64,000 bases of DNA, from the NCBI GenBank assembly GCA_038205115.1, contig JBBRCE010000003.1:62001-126000 (forward strand), read 5' to 3'. This DNA is from JBBRCE01 sp038205115. Lineage in GTDB: Bacteria > Planctomycetota > Planctomycetia > Pirellulales > JBBRCE01. Position numbers and translations under genes: made by a program. Of this stretch, positions 1 through 9,061 are shown piece after piece (the first letter of the stretch is position 1; the number at the start of each line of letters is the position of its first letter). The notes beneath the pieces are model-generated. The model saw nothing but the letters and a program-made list of their open reading frames with translations. It searched no databases and had not been told where the DNA came from.

Positions 1-1758
1 CAATTCGCCCGGCAGCGCCGGCTTGCCTTCTAAAAAAGTCGAACGCCGCAGCGCGGGATTGGCTCGGCGAAAGTTAATGAGCGTCTGCGAGAAACGGAAC
101 AAGTCGGCGTTACGCTCGACTAACGCCCAATTGAACCACGACGTCGGATTGTCCTGGCAGTACGCGTTGTTGTTACCGCTTTGCGTCCGCCGACATTCGT
201 CGCCCGAAACCAACATCGGCACGCCCTGACTGAGCATCAACGTGGCGATCATGTTCCGCAACTGACGCTGGCGGATGGTTTCGATCGAGCGCCGTCGCGT
301 TGGCCCTTCGACGCCATGATTGTAGCTGTAGTTGTTGTTGTCGCCGTCGCGGTTGCCTTCACCGTTTTCCTCGTTGTGTTTTTGCGAATAGCTAACCAGG
401 TCGTTGAGCGGAAAGCCGTCGTGCGAGGTAATGAAGTTAATGCTGTGATACGGCGAACGTCCGCCCGGTTGGTAGAGATCGCTTGAGCCAGCCAGGCGCG
501 TGGCGAGCGCACCGGTCATGCCGCCATCGCCGCGCCAGAATCGCCGCACGTCGTCGCGATAGCGCCCATTCCATTCGGCCCAGCGCAGGTTAGCAAACGA
601 GCCAACCTGGTAAGCGCCGGCCGCGTCCCAAGCCTCGGCAATGATCTTGGTGTCGGCCAGCAGCGGGTCTTCGGCAATCATTTCCACCGTGGGCGGATTG
701 GGCAGCAGATCGCCATTCCGGTCGCGGCTCAAAATCGAAGCCAAGTCGAAACGGAAGCCATCAATGTGATAGTTGTGAACCCAATGCCGCAGGCAAAGAA
801 AAATCAATTCGCGAACGATCGGGTGGTTGCCGTTGATTGTATTACCGCAACCGGTGTAGTTACGGTAATAGCTGCCGCCATTACCGAGCATGTAGTAGAC
901 TTTGTTCTCCAGCCCCTTCATGCTGAGCGTTGGTCCCAGCTCATTGCCTTCGGCCGTGTGATTGAACACCACGTCTAGAATGACTTCGATGCCAGCCTGG
1001 TGCAGCGCCTTGACCATGGTTTTGAATTCGTTCACCTGGCAGCCGGGTTCCGTGCCTGAGGCGTAACCGCGATGCGGCCCGAAGAAGGCCAGCGGATCGT
1101 AGCCCCAGTAGTTGGGCCGCGCCGTGGGAAGTCCGTCCGGGGCTTCGGTTGGAAACTCATGCACGGGCATCAGTTCCACGGCGGTGACGCCCAAGGATTT
1201 GAGATACGGGATCTTTTCGATCACGCCCAGGTAGGTACCGGGATGCTCGACCTTGCTCGACGGATCACGGGTGAAACCGCGGACGTGCATCTCGTAAATG
1301 ACCGATTCGGAAAGATTGCGCCGCAAATGCCGGTCGTCTTCCCAATCGAAATGATCGTCAATCACCACACACTTCGGCGGCCGAATGATGCCATCGGTGG
1401 ACGGCAAAAAGTGTCCGGCCAAGGCTTTGGCGTAAGGGTCCACCAATCGCGCTTTGCCGTCGAACAGTTGGCCGCGGTCGGGCGCGTATGGTCCGTCGGC
1501 CTGAAAATGGTACAGTTGTCCGGCGCTGAGGCCAGGGACAAAGATGCTCCAAATATCGCCCCAGCGATCGGTGTCGCGATCGAACGAAATCACGTCGGCC
1601 GGCTCGCGATCCTCCACTCGGTTGTAAAGCATCAGTCGCATGGCGGTGGCCGAACGACTGAACACGACGAACTGCACACCGCCCTCGTGGAGTATGGCGC
1701 CATACGGCAGCGGGTGCGTGAACTGAAGGGTGGGATGCGAATGCAACATGTTTACCAT
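1..1758 (-). CDS. glgX: glycogen debranching enzyme, GH13 (GlgX/isoamylase type), 3' end cut by window
   Basis: Cytoplasmic enzyme that hydrolyses alpha-1,6 branch points of glycogen. 586 residues are visible and the C-terminus lies beyond position 1. The N-terminus (HSHPTLQFTHPLPYGAIL) opens a carbohydrate-binding beta-sandwich with FVVFSRSATAMRLMLY. The GH13 barrel shows NYWGYDPLAFF, DVVFNHTAEGNE, the nucleophile Asp at about residue 338 in GFRFDLAS, the acid/base Glu at about 375 in IIAEAWD, and the third carboxylate Asp at about 447 in TSHDGFPLNDL. NEENGEGNRDGDNNN and SGDECRRTQSGNNNAYCQ are typical of GlgX/isoamylases. Start taken at the ATG at 1758; an ATG three codons later (1749) is also possible, and no strong SD is seen. 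glgB lies at 22.8 kb, so the two branch-metabolism genes are not in one operon. The subfamily (GlgX or TreX-like isoamylase) is not settled. Confidence 0.93.
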   Translation of the reverse strand, partial: MVNMLHSHPTLQFTHPLPYGAILHEGGVQFVVFSRSATAMRLMLYNRVEDREPADVISFDRDTDRWGDIWSIFVPGLSAGQLYHFQADGPYAPDRGQLFDGKARLVDPYAKALAGHFLPSTDGIIRPPKCVVIDDHFDWEDDRHLRRNLSESVIYEMHVRGFTRDPSSKVEHPGTYLGVIEKIPYLKSLGVTAVELMPVHEFPTEAPDGLPTARPNYWGYDPLAFFGPHRGYASGTEPGCQVNEFKTMVKALHQAGIEVILDVVFNHTAEGNELGPTLSMKGLENKVYYMLGNGGSYYRNYTGCGNTINGNHPIVRELIFLCLRHWVHNYHIDGFRFDLASILSRDRNGDLLPNPPTVEMIAEDPLLADTKIIAEAWDAAGAYQVGSFANLRWAEWNGRYRDDVRRFWRGDGGMTGALATRLAGSSDLYQPGGRSPYHSINFITSHDGFPLNDLVSYSQKHNEENGEGNRDGDNNNYSYNHGVEGPTRRRSIETIRQRQLRNMIATLMLSQGVPMLVSGDECRRTQSGNNNAYCQDNPTSWFNWALVERNADLFRFSQTLINFRRANPALRRSTFLEGKPALPGEL

Positions 1759-2031
1759 GCAGTCTGCTCGTGAGAACTCAGTGTGCGGTACGTCCGGTTA
1801 TTTAACATACCACTCACTCAGCTACCACTCGCGAAATACGGTCGCTGGATCAATAAAAATAGCCCTGCAGAGAACACGTCGTCGCGGTTGACCGACTTTC
1901 GCCAATCAGGCAAAGTGTGTCGCCGAGATGCGTCTCACGGAGCAGCCATCACAATTTACGCAACTCGCACGGTCGCCGGTTGGGCGGCAATCGTGGCTCT
2001 ACGAACGGACGCGAGCGTGTTGGGCAGAGAA

Positions 2032-2811
2032 TTACTTCTTCTTGTTGTGAAAAACTTTATGGCAGCTTTCGCAACTATGATTCAGTCGATCGAGCGCAGC
2101 GGTGGTTTTCTCGGCATCACCGGCATGAATGGCCGCGTTGAGTTGACCTGCGGCATCGCGCGTGTCCGCGCAAAATTTCAACCACTGCGGATCAGCGGGG
2201 CGTTCTGCGTACTGGATGCTGTATGCACTCGCTGCTTCGGCGATGGCGGCTAGCGTTGCGGCTTGGGCAGCCGTTTTCTTCGCATCTTTTTTCAAGCGGG
2301 CACCCTGCGTGCCACGGCGAACGTTCGTTGAAAGGATGCCCACGTTCTTCATCACGTCGCCTAAATCGGCTGCGGTTTCCCATTTGGTGGGCGGTGTTGC
2401 TTGTGCATTTCCGGCTGCGGCCGCCTTGCCTGCCAGCGCGGCGCCATGAGCGGCCGTTGCGAAGTCGGTCGATGCGGCCAAGGCTTTGCCGGCAGCCAGC
2501 AAATCGCCAGACGCCTTCTTCATTGGTCCGTCGCTATCGTGCAGCGCTGCGGCTTGCGCCAAGACGATCAGCGAATTGCCAAGCGATTTCGCCTGGGCCT
2601 GACTGTCGGCGTTAAATTCCGCACGGTTGCCAGTCACGTCTTGAGCGCTGGCGACCACGGCGTGAATCTGAAATTCGAGATCCTCAAGCGGTGCAACGCT
2701 CGACATCTTCACCGCCGGCGGCGCATCCGCCGACCAACCGGTAGCGAACAGGCCAAACCATAACGCCAAGATTGCGGCGACAATCACCCATCGCGGTCGA
2801 CAGCGGATCAT
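2032..2811 (-). CDS. exported c-type cytochrome, cytochrome c'-like, single haem
   Basis: About 259 residues. The N-terminus (MIRCRPRWVIVAAILALW...ATGWSADAP) is a Sec signal peptide with a likely cleavage after a small residue, so the protein is periplasmic or membrane-tethered. Its single haem motif, CESCH, is only about 8 residues from the C-terminus (followed by KVFHNKKK). A haem site at the C-terminal end of an Ala-rich four-helix domain is the cytochrome c' arrangement; the preceding sequence (AAQAATLAAIAEAASAYS) fits such helices. The start at 2811 is preceded by AGGA with about 9 bases of spacing; ATG 2820 is also possible. It stands alone between convergent or unrelated genes. The electron partner is unknown. 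The haem site is firm; the subfamily is inferred. Confidence 0.75.
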   Translation of the reverse strand: MIRCRPRWVIVAAILALWFGLFATGWSADAPPAVKMSSVAPLEDLEFQIHAVVASAQDVTGNRAEFNADSQAQAKSLGNSLIVLAQAAALHDSDGPMKKASGDLLAAGKALAASTDFATAAHGAALAGKAAAAGNAQATPPTKWETAADLGDVMKNVGILSTNVRRGTQGARLKKDAKKTAAQAATLAAIAEAASAYSIQYAERPADPQWLKFCADTRDAAGQLNAAIHAGDAEKTTAALDRLNHSCESCHKVFHNKKK

Positions 2812-2966
2812 ATGTACCATCCTGCAAAGCGAATTCAGCGGGTCTCGATGTCGCCTCAATGTTGAACCGAATGGCAGCGATTGTCAAGCGATGACCGCAG
2901 ACGCCGTCGCCGCGGCTACGCATCGGAGCGCTGAGCTGGATTGCCGCTGCTGGCAGCGATTTCAAA

Positions 2967-3863
2967 TCATTGCATCGACTCGATAATCGCTTTGAGTTCC
3001 GCCAGCGCCACGTCCTGGGATTCCGGCAACAGCAACCAAGGGCAGGGCGTGCGGGCCAGCGGGTTACGTTCTACCCAAGGAAATTGCGGTAAACGCGGCC
3101 ATCGCCGCAGGCTGCGAATCGCCACAACCTTTGGCACCGACGCCAGCGATGTGAATGGATGCAGCGGTTTGCCGCACGCAGCGTCGTCCGCCGGCGGCTG
3201 CTGAAAAAACTCCGCTAGCCGGTCTTCGTCCGGGCACTCGGGCGTGATATGCCAAGGCGCGGTTGGCTGCTGAATCTCCAACAGCAACGAGGTGCCTGCC
3301 TGCGTCACGAGCCGAGCGCCGGTCGCCGCCGCCAGATTCATCGCCAACTGTTGGCCGCGATCAGGATCGTGAAGATCGCAAATCGCCATGACGTTGGGCG
3401 CGTGTCGCAGGTGATCGAATAGTTGCGCAACCGTCCAACCAAACAACGGATGCACAAAATCGCCGCCAATTTCCGCTGCTGGCGCCAGCACGAATCGGCG
3501 AAACGCCAGCCGCGGATGTGGCACGATCAGTTCCGGCGTATCGAGCACCGCCTGATCGAACAACAACAGATCGATGTCGATTGTTCTTGCCGCCCAGCGC
3601 TGATTGCGCTGACGTCCCAACCGCTGTTCGATGTGACGAATGGTCTGCAAGAGTTCGTGAGGCGCAAGTGACGTTTCCAGTCGTGCGGCGCCGTTGAGAA
3701 ATTCGCCCTGCCCAGCCGGGCCGCCGATGGGCGAAGACGCCTGCCAGCGACTGCCATACACCCGACCTATGCCAGCGGTGGCCGATAGCATTTCGATGGC
3801 GCGATCGAGCGTCTGGCGACGATCGCCGAGATTAGAACCCAGTGCAACGAGACAAACCGACAT
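2967..3863 (-). CDS. folK: FolK: 6-hydroxymethyl-7,8-dihydropterin pyrophosphokinase with extra C-terminal domain
   Basis: Transfers pyrophosphate from ATP to hydroxymethyl-dihydropterin in folate synthesis. Residues 1-155 are a complete HPPK domain: LVALGSNLGDRRQTLDRAI at the start, then SSPIGGPAGQGEFLNGA, and the Mg/ATP motif AARTIDIDLLLFD followed by HPRLAFRRFVLAPAAEI. HPPK proteins are usually about 160-180 residues. Here another ~140 residues follow (from about NVMAICDLHDPDRGQQLA to ALAELKAIIESMQ), which I do not recognise. They contain an alpha/beta-looking segment (ATGARLVTQAGTSLLLEIQ) but no P-loop. The ATG at 3863 starts exactly at the conserved N-terminus. A bulged hairpin lies about 30 bp upstream (3894-3922). 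The FolK assignment is firm; the tail is unassigned. Confidence 0.92.
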   Translation of the reverse strand: MSVCLVALGSNLGDRRQTLDRAIEMLSATAGIGRVYGSRWQASSPIGGPAGQGEFLNGAARLETSLAPHELLQTIRHIEQRLGRQRNQRWAARTIDIDLLLFDQAVLDTPELIVPHPRLAFRRFVLAPAAEIGGDFVHPLFGWTVAQLFDHLRHAPNVMAICDLHDPDRGQQLAMNLAAATGARLVTQAGTSLLLEIQQPTAPWHITPECPDEDRLAEFFQQPPADDAACGKPLHPFTSLASVPKVVAIRSLRRWPRLPQFPWVERNPLARTPCPWLLLPESQDVALAELKAIIESMQ

Positions 3864-4348
3864 AACGGCTCAATCCGGCCGGCGCACTGAATCGTGCGGG
3901 CGCAAACCGCAGTTTGCCGCACGTTGTAAAAGCAGGGGGGGAAGTCCAATTCCCGACCAAGGTCGTCGACTGTCGATCCCTTCAGTCGCCGCCCCCCAGC
4001 CGATCTGATAGCATCTTCATCAACAAGAAACCGCATGCGTGTGACCACACTGCGCTCACACTCAACGTCACTCAGCACACGTGACGGGTTGCAACTCTGG
4101 CCATTGTGAAGAGTTCATGAGAAATGTCAAGCAACAAAACGCGAGCGGTTTTTCGCCGTGAATTTTGCTCTTGCAATTTGTCCCTCGACTCGAAATAGCT
4201 GTTTCCTTTTTTGTCGAAAGCAAGATCGCAAATCGCGTCGCGAATCGTTCACAATATCGCCGCGCGCTGTTTGCGAAAATCGTTGGCGCGCGGCGGCAAC
4301 TCACGAGCGCGGTGAAAACAGCGCGCGAATCTCGGGCGCGATTTTGCA
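3864..4348. other. 485-bp gap without a gene
   Basis: No reading frame here looks like a protein. The gap holds the upstream region of folK (minus), with a bulged stem-loop at 3894-3922 (GTGCGG / CCGCAC outer arm, CAAAC / GTTTG inner arm, 4-base loop). It also holds the region downstream of the AI-2E-type permease, with a 12-bp perfect inverted repeat at 4261-4272 / 4316-4327. Confidence 0.6.
4261..4327. repeat. 12-bp perfect inverted repeat with 43-bp spacer
   Basis: CGCGCGCTGTTT at 4261-4272 is the exact reverse complement of AAACAGCGCGCG at 4316-4327. It lies just downstream of the stop of the permease gene (minus strand), so a transcript leaving that gene could fold into a long-looped hairpin. 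No T-run follows on the minus side, so it is not a classical intrinsic terminator. Confidence 0.6.
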
Positions 4349-5458
4349 TTACCCCGGGTGTGTCATCGGCGCTGGTGGTTCTTGTCCCATCCAACGGCGC
4401 CGCCAAATTTCAATCAAGCCCACCGTCACGGCCAGCACCACCGGACCGAGCACCAAACCACTGGCACCAAAAAATGCCAGGCCGCCAATCAATGCGAAAA
4501 AGACCGCCATGGGATGCAATCGGAGTCGTTGCCCCATCACCAGCGGATAAAGGAAATGCTCGACGGCATTGATGACCACTCCGCACCACACCGCCAAATA
4601 AATGGCTTTGGTCCACGAACCGGTTGCGCCGATGTAGAGTGCCAGCGGAATCCAGATCACGGCCGTTCCCACAATCGGCACAACCGAAGTCAACGCCGTG
4701 AGCACTGCCCACAACAGTGGCGATGAAACTCCCAACAACCAAAAGCAAACGCCGGCCATCACACCCTTGAGCACGGACAAGGCTACGGTGCCATAGACGC
4801 TGGTGTTGATCGTATCGCCCACACGCCTAAACAGTTGATCGGTTTCGCCTTCGGACAGCGGCACTAGCGAACGTAGCGTACGCAAACCGGCCCGCCAATC
4901 GCGAAATAAATAGAACAACAAAAACAGTGCCAAGCCGAGTTGAAAGACGAACATCACCGAACCGACCAGCACCGTTGATAATTTCTCGCCCATCCACTGC
5001 ATGCCGCCAACCATCTGCTTGGGCACGTCGCTGGGCAAGTCGGTTTGTTTTTGAATTCGCTCCCACAGCGAAGCCCACTGGGGATGCTCCTCCAACATCT
5101 TGTCCCAATTGTCGTTGGTGGCCTGATTCTTGAACACGACCACCAACTTGCTCGCCTCGCTCACTAGTTGTTGCGTGATGTACACAATGGGCGCCACCAG
5201 CACCACGCCCACCACAACCACAGCTAGCGTGGCGGCCAGATTCTCGTTTTTGACGCGGTCCGCCAGCCATAGATATAGCGGATGTCCAACCACCGCCAGC
5301 ACCAACGCCCAACAGATGGCCGGCAAGAACTCGCTAATCATCTCGTAGCACAAGAAGAACGCCAACACAGTGGCCAGCGACAACAGCAGCGTTGGTGCCT
5401 GATGCCGCGAGAGCATGCCGGTCTCGACGGGGTTGGTTCGCTGGTCCGAATTTTCCAT
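4349..5458 (-). CDS. AI-2E / PerM family (UPF0118) inner-membrane permease
   Basis: A 369-residue polytopic membrane protein of the AI-2E exporter (PF01594) family. It has the family's two N-terminal hydrophobic hairpins (LLLSLATVLAFFLCYEMI, ICWALVLAVVGHPLYLWLA, AATLAVVVVGVVLVAPIVYI), a long soluble loop (about residues 115-160), and a second membrane block with LFLLFYLFRDWRAGL, then GVMAGVCFWLLGV and VPIVGTAVIWIPLALYI, ending in GPVVLAVTVGLIEIWRRR. The substrate cannot be read from sequence; members include putative AI-2 exporters and Na+/H+ antiporters. The ATG at 5458 is chosen over the longer frame because GAGGAAG lies 5 bases upstream. Apparently a single-gene unit downstream of the glutamine synthetase terminator. 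Confidence 0.9.
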   Translation of the reverse strand: MENSDQRTNPVETGMLSRHQAPTLLLSLATVLAFFLCYEMISEFLPAICWALVLAVVGHPLYLWLADRVKNENLAATLAVVVVGVVLVAPIVYITQQLVSEASKLVVVFKNQATNDNWDKMLEEHPQWASLWERIQKQTDLPSDVPKQMVGGMQWMGEKLSTVLVGSVMFVFQLGLALFLLFYLFRDWRAGLRTLRSLVPLSEGETDQLFRRVGDTINTSVYGTVALSVLKGVMAGVCFWLLGVSSPLLWAVLTALTSVVPIVGTAVIWIPLALYIGATGSWTKAIYLAVWCGVVINAVEHFLYPLVMGQRLRLHPMAVFFALIGGLAFFGASGLVLGPVVLAVTVGLIEIWRRRWMGQEPPAPMTHPG

Positions 5459-5607
5459 AGCAACTTCCTCAAGCAGAATCAAAATGATGCGAACGATGAA
5501 GCGGCAGCGGGTGCCCTAACATACATACTGGCGAGCGAACTTGCTAATCCGCCCGGAGATTGGCGTTGCCGGCGCGTGGCGTCTGAAATCGCACCGCGGC
5601 GGCGCAT

Positions 5608-5646
5608 GAAAAAGCGTCTGGTCGATGCAATAATCGACCAGACGCT
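5608..5646 (-). terminator. intrinsic terminator of glutamine synthetase gene
   Basis: Perfect 14-bp stem (5613-5626 with 5633-5646; arm AGCGTCTGGTCGAT), 6-base loop GCAATA. On the minus strand it is followed by TTTTT. It lies about 80 bp past the stop of the class III glutamine synthetase. Confidence 0.9.
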
Positions 5647-5725
5647 CAAAGTTTACGAAAGTTTTCCGCTGGTTGCGATTGTTGCCCGCGTAACACACGG
5701 GCAACCAAGCGATCAACCAAGCAGC

Positions 5726-7897
5726 CTACTTGATGAACAACATTTCGCGATACGTTGGCAGCGGCCAGATATCGTCGGCGACAATGCTTTCCAACTGATC
5801 GGCAATTTCGCGCACGCCGAGCATCGCTGGCACGACTTTGTCGTAAAACTGCTTGGCTTCGGCCGACAGATCGTGGCTCTTGTGATCCAGCGAGCTTTCC
5901 AGATCGGCAATTTTGCCTTCCATGGCCGCGACCAGCCCGGTCAGTTTATCGAGCGTGCCGAGATGCGGATCCTTGCCCAATTGCTTGAGCGAGGCAGCCA
6001 CGGCCGCCAGTTCGCCTTGATACCGATAACCGGCCGGCAGAATCTGCGTCTTGGCCATGCTCAGGCAGCATTGGGCCTCGGCGTTGATGTCTTTGCAGTA
6101 GCGCTCGGTGTAGATTTCGAAGCGGCTGCGGGTTTCGCGTTCGCTGAGTACGTTGTACTTGGCGAACAGGTCGATGGCCTTCTTCTCAATCAGCGTCGGC
6201 AGCGAGCCAACGGTGTTGCGAATGTTTGGCAGGCCACGTTTTTCGGCTTCGTCGTGCCATTCTTGCGAATAACCGTTGCCGTTGAAGATCACCGCCTTGT
6301 GCTTGGTGGCAATTTCCTTGAGCACGTTTTGGATTGCGCCATTGAGCTTCTTGTCGTCGCCGCCGATGGCTTTTTCCAATTCGGTGGCGATGTAATCCAA
6401 GCTCTCCGCGACAATCGTGTTCAGCACCACCAACGGACCAGCGATCGATTGGCTGGAACCGACGGCGCGGAACTCGAACTTGTTGCCCGTAAAGGCAAAC
6501 GGACTGGTGCGGTTGCGGTCGCCGGCATGCTTGGGCAGCGGCGGCAAGGTGTCGACGCCCACGGTGAGCGTGCCGCCTTGCTTGCTGCTGTTGGCTTTGC
6601 CGGTTTCCAATTGCGTGAAGACGTCGGCCAGTTGATCTCCCAAGAAGATCGAGATGATGGCCGGCGGAGCTTCGTTGGCGCCCAAGCGATGGTCGTTACC
6701 ACTTGTGGCGACCGCCACGCGTAAGAGTGACGAGTACAAATGTACGGCCCGAATCACGGCCGCGCAGAACACCAAGAACTGGGCGTTTTGGTGCGGATTG
6801 TCGCCCGGTTCGAGCAGATTGCCAAGGTTGCAACCCAGCGACCAGTTGACGTGCTTGCCGGAACCGTTGATGCCTGCAAAGGGCTTTTCGTGCAGCAGGC
6901 ATACCATGCCATACTTGAGCGCCACACGTTGCAACGTAGCCATGATTTGCTGCTGATGGTCGGTCGCCAGATTGGCGTTCTCGTACATCGGCGCAATTTC
7001 GTATTGCGAAGGAGCCACTTCGTTATGGCGCGTTTTAACCGGCACGCCTAACTTGTACAACTCGCGTTCAGTCTCGAGCATGCACGCCAGCACGCGTTCC
7101 GGGATGGCGCCAAAGTACTGATCTTCGAACTCCTGGCCCTTTGGCGGCTTCGCACCAAACAACGTGCGTCCCGTGGTCACTAAGTCGGGACGCGCAAAGT
7201 AGAAGTTGCGGTCGATCAGAAAGTATTCCTGCTCCGGACCAGCACTGGCCGTCACAGGCGTGCAATCTTTGTGACCGAACAACTTCAACACGCGTTGCGC
7301 TTGCTTGTTCAACGCCTGCATCGAACGCAGCAGCGGCGTCTTCTTATCCAGCGCTTCGCCGGTCCACGAGCAGAACGCCGTGGGAATGCAAAGTGTGGTG
7401 CCGTTGGGATTATCGAGGATATACGCCGGGCTGGTGGGGTCCCAAGCCGTGTAACCGCGGGCTTCGAAGGTGGCGCGAATGCCGCCCGACGGAAAGCTGG
7501 AAGCGTCCGGCTCGCCTTGGATCAGTTCCTTGCCGGAGAATTCCGCCAGTGCGGTTCCGTCGCCCACCGGCGAGAGAAAGCTATCGTGTTTTTCGGCAGT
7601 CAAACCGGTCAGCGGGTAAAACACGTGAGCGTAGTGAGTGGCGCCCTTTTCAATGGCCCAATCTTTCATCGCCAGGGCCACAGCATCCGCCATGCTGGGG
7701 TCGAGCGATTCCGCCTTTTTAATCGTCGCTTGCAGCGCTTTATAAACGCTCTTGGGCAAGCGATCTTTCATTGCCTGGTCACCGAACACGTTAGAGCCGA
7801 AAAATTCGGCACTGGCAGCGTCTTTAAAGTTCCAAGTCTGACCGTTGGACTTGTAGTTGGTCACCGCCGCTATTGCATCTTGACGTACACTACTCAA
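5726..7897 (-). CDS. glnN: class III glutamine synthetase (GlnN type)
   Basis: Makes glutamine from glutamate, ammonia and ATP; cytoplasmic, dodecameric in characterised members. The 723 residues match class III (about 700-730) rather than class I (about 470). Recognisable class III blocks are FGSNVFGDQAMKDRLPKSVY near the N-terminus, THYAHVFYPLTG, KHDSFLSP, ASSFPSGGIRATFEARGYTA, GPEQEYFLID, the ATP/glutamate site EVAPSQYEIAPMYENAN, KPFAGINGSGKHVNWS, and SGNDHRLGANEAPPAIIS. The start codon is TTG at 7897, with GAGGAG about 8 bases upstream and no better ATG. It is followed by a strong terminator (5608-5646). The long leader (7898-8291) contains a 9-bp direct repeat that might be regulatory. 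Confidence 0.97.
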   Translation of the reverse strand: MSSVRQDAIAAVTNYKSNGQTWNFKDAASAEFFGSNVFGDQAMKDRLPKSVYKALQATIKKAESLDPSMADAVALAMKDWAIEKGATHYAHVFYPLTGLTAEKHDSFLSPVGDGTALAEFSGKELIQGEPDASSFPSGGIRATFEARGYTAWDPTSPAYILDNPNGTTLCIPTAFCSWTGEALDKKTPLLRSMQALNKQAQRVLKLFGHKDCTPVTASAGPEQEYFLIDRNFYFARPDLVTTGRTLFGAKPPKGQEFEDQYFGAIPERVLACMLETERELYKLGVPVKTRHNEVAPSQYEIAPMYENANLATDHQQQIMATLQRVALKYGMVCLLHEKPFAGINGSGKHVNWSLGCNLGNLLEPGDNPHQNAQFLVFCAAVIRAVHLYSSLLRVAVATSGNDHRLGANEAPPAIISIFLGDQLADVFTQLETGKANSSKQGGTLTVGVDTLPPLPKHAGDRNRTSPFAFTGNKFEFRAVGSSQSIAGPLVVLNTIVAESLDYIATELEKAIGGDDKKLNGAIQNVLKEIATKHKAVIFNGNGYSQEWHDEAEKRGLPNIRNTVGSLPTLIEKKAIDLFAKYNVLSERETRSRFEIYTERYCKDINAEAQCCLSMAKTQILPAGYRYQGELAAVAASLKQLGKDPHLGTLDKLTGLVAAMEGKIADLESSLDHKSHDLSAEAKQFYDKVVPAMLGVREIADQLESIVADDIWPLPTYREMLFIK

Positions 7898-8258
7898 AGC
7901 CTTGACTCCTCGTAAGAAGGTGTAGAAGAATCAGCGCGAAACTGCGCAAGCCGGACCTGTCAGCAGATTCTGTGCCGACAACGTCGAGGCATCTCGGGCG
8001 ATCCTGACTAACGACTTATATCGAAATAACTTGCGACTCAGAAAAACCTAGTTGGGCAACCGCAAGGTTATGTAGTTTGCAACAAATCTGGGCAACCGGG
8101 GCGAACGAAGTAAGCAAAACTGGTCGAGCTCGGGCGCGGCCAGCAGCAGGCATCCCGGGGCTACTAAAACATCAAATTAGCGGAACACCGATGAGCCGAC
8201 AAGGGGCCGTAAACCTCACAATGCCAACGCGAATCGAGTTGCTTTACGGCTGGAACGC
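7898..8258. other. leader/upstream region of glutamine synthetase, 9-bp direct repeats
   Basis: About 360 bp without a convincing gene, upstream of the minus-strand glutamine synthetase. TGGGCAACC occurs at 8054-8062 and again at 8090-8098 (36 bp apart, between three and four helical turns). I found no clear sigma-54 type -24/-12 pair. The promoter must lie here, but I cannot place it confidently. Confidence 0.4.
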
Positions 8259-8287
8259 AAAACGGCCGCCAAATGTCTGCGCGGCCA
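8259..8287 (-). terminator. terminator of the zinc-ribbon gene
   Basis: On the minus strand GGCCGC (8281-8286) pairs with GCGGCC (8264-8269) across an 11-base loop and is followed by GTTTTGC. It sits directly after the stop codon of the zinc-ribbon protein gene. The T-tract is short, so efficiency is uncertain. Confidence 0.55.
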
Positions 8288-8291
8288 TTGA

Positions 8292-9008
8292 CTAGCCGCG
8301 CACGCGGTCTTCCGGCAAGTAGAGTAGCCGGCCGCAGTTTTTGCAGAACACGGCGCGGGCCATGATCAATTCGTTCATGATATTGGCCGTGAGTTGTTGG
8401 AAACAGCCGCCGCAAGTGTCGTTCTCGACAGGTGCCATGGCGTCTTGCCCTTTGGCTTTGACGATGCGGTTGTAGCCATCGCGAAAGTCGGCCGGCAACG
8501 CGGCTTCGGCCGTTTTCAGATCGCCTTCCAGGCGCTGTACATCCGTCAGCAAACTCTGCTCTTGGTCTTTGATGGCTTGGGCACCGCGGGCCAGTTCGTC
8601 TTTGGCCTTGGTGAGTTGCCCTTCGACTTCTGGCACGCCTGCCCGCAGGATATCGATTTGCTCCATGCTTTCGAGGATTTCGTCGGAAAGCACGCTGCAG
8701 GCCATTTCGTCGGCGGCAATCTGGTCGCGGAGCGCTTGATATTCGCGATTGGTGCTGCAGGCGTTGAGTTTGGCTTTAAGATCGAGAATCTTGGATTCGG
8801 CCGTTTTCAACTGCAGTTGTTTTTGATCGCTGTGGACGCGCGCGGTTTTGACTTCGGTCTGGGACTTGGCCAGCCTCTCTTCGGCTTGCGCGACGTTGAT
8901 TTGCCGGGCCTTGATCTGCTTGGGGCCACGGTCCAGACGCTCGCGCAAATCGGCCAACTGCTGATGAATTCGGTGAAGTTCGCGTAACGCGGTGGCGGTG
9001 ACGCTCAT
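8292..9008 (-). CDS. coiled-coil protein with C4 zinc ribbon (CT398 / DUF164 type)
   Basis: 238 residues. Residues ~1-175 are heptad-like helix (LRELHRIHQQLADLRERLDR; QLQLKTAESKILDLKAKLNA; LTKAKDELARGAQAIKDQ). The C-terminus carries a four-cysteine zinc ribbon, CGGC then CKNC about 25 residues later, with CGRLLYLPED closing it. STNREYQALRDQIAADE is the family's conserved hairpin. These proteins are widespread and are thought to bind nucleic acid or protein partners, but no biochemical role is established. The ATG at 9008 is preferred to an upstream frame because family members begin near SVTATALRELHRI. It lies downstream of the rpoD terminator, so it probably has its own promoter. Confidence 0.85.
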   Translation of the reverse strand: MSVTATALRELHRIHQQLADLRERLDRGPKQIKARQINVAQAEERLAKSQTEVKTARVHSDQKQLQLKTAESKILDLKAKLNACSTNREYQALRDQIAADEMACSVLSDEILESMEQIDILRAGVPEVEGQLTKAKDELARGAQAIKDQEQSLLTDVQRLEGDLKTAEAALPADFRDGYNRIVKAKGQDAMAPVENDTCGGCFQQLTANIMNELIMARAVFCKNCGRLLYLPEDRVRG

Positions 9009-9061
9009 ATCAATTTCGCGCCCAAGCACGCTCGAAAGGGAATTGGTCAAAACCCCATCTT

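Noticed and set aside
1072..1773. 233-codon plus-strand frame opposite the debranching enzyme
   Set aside because: The opposite strand encodes an unmistakable GH13 enzyme with all catalytic residues.
5282..6724. 480-codon plus-strand frame opposite glutamine synthetase
   Set aside because: It lies wholly opposite glutamine synthetase and the permease start, has low-complexity composition, and resembles no protein. Long antisense frames are expected from this codon usage.
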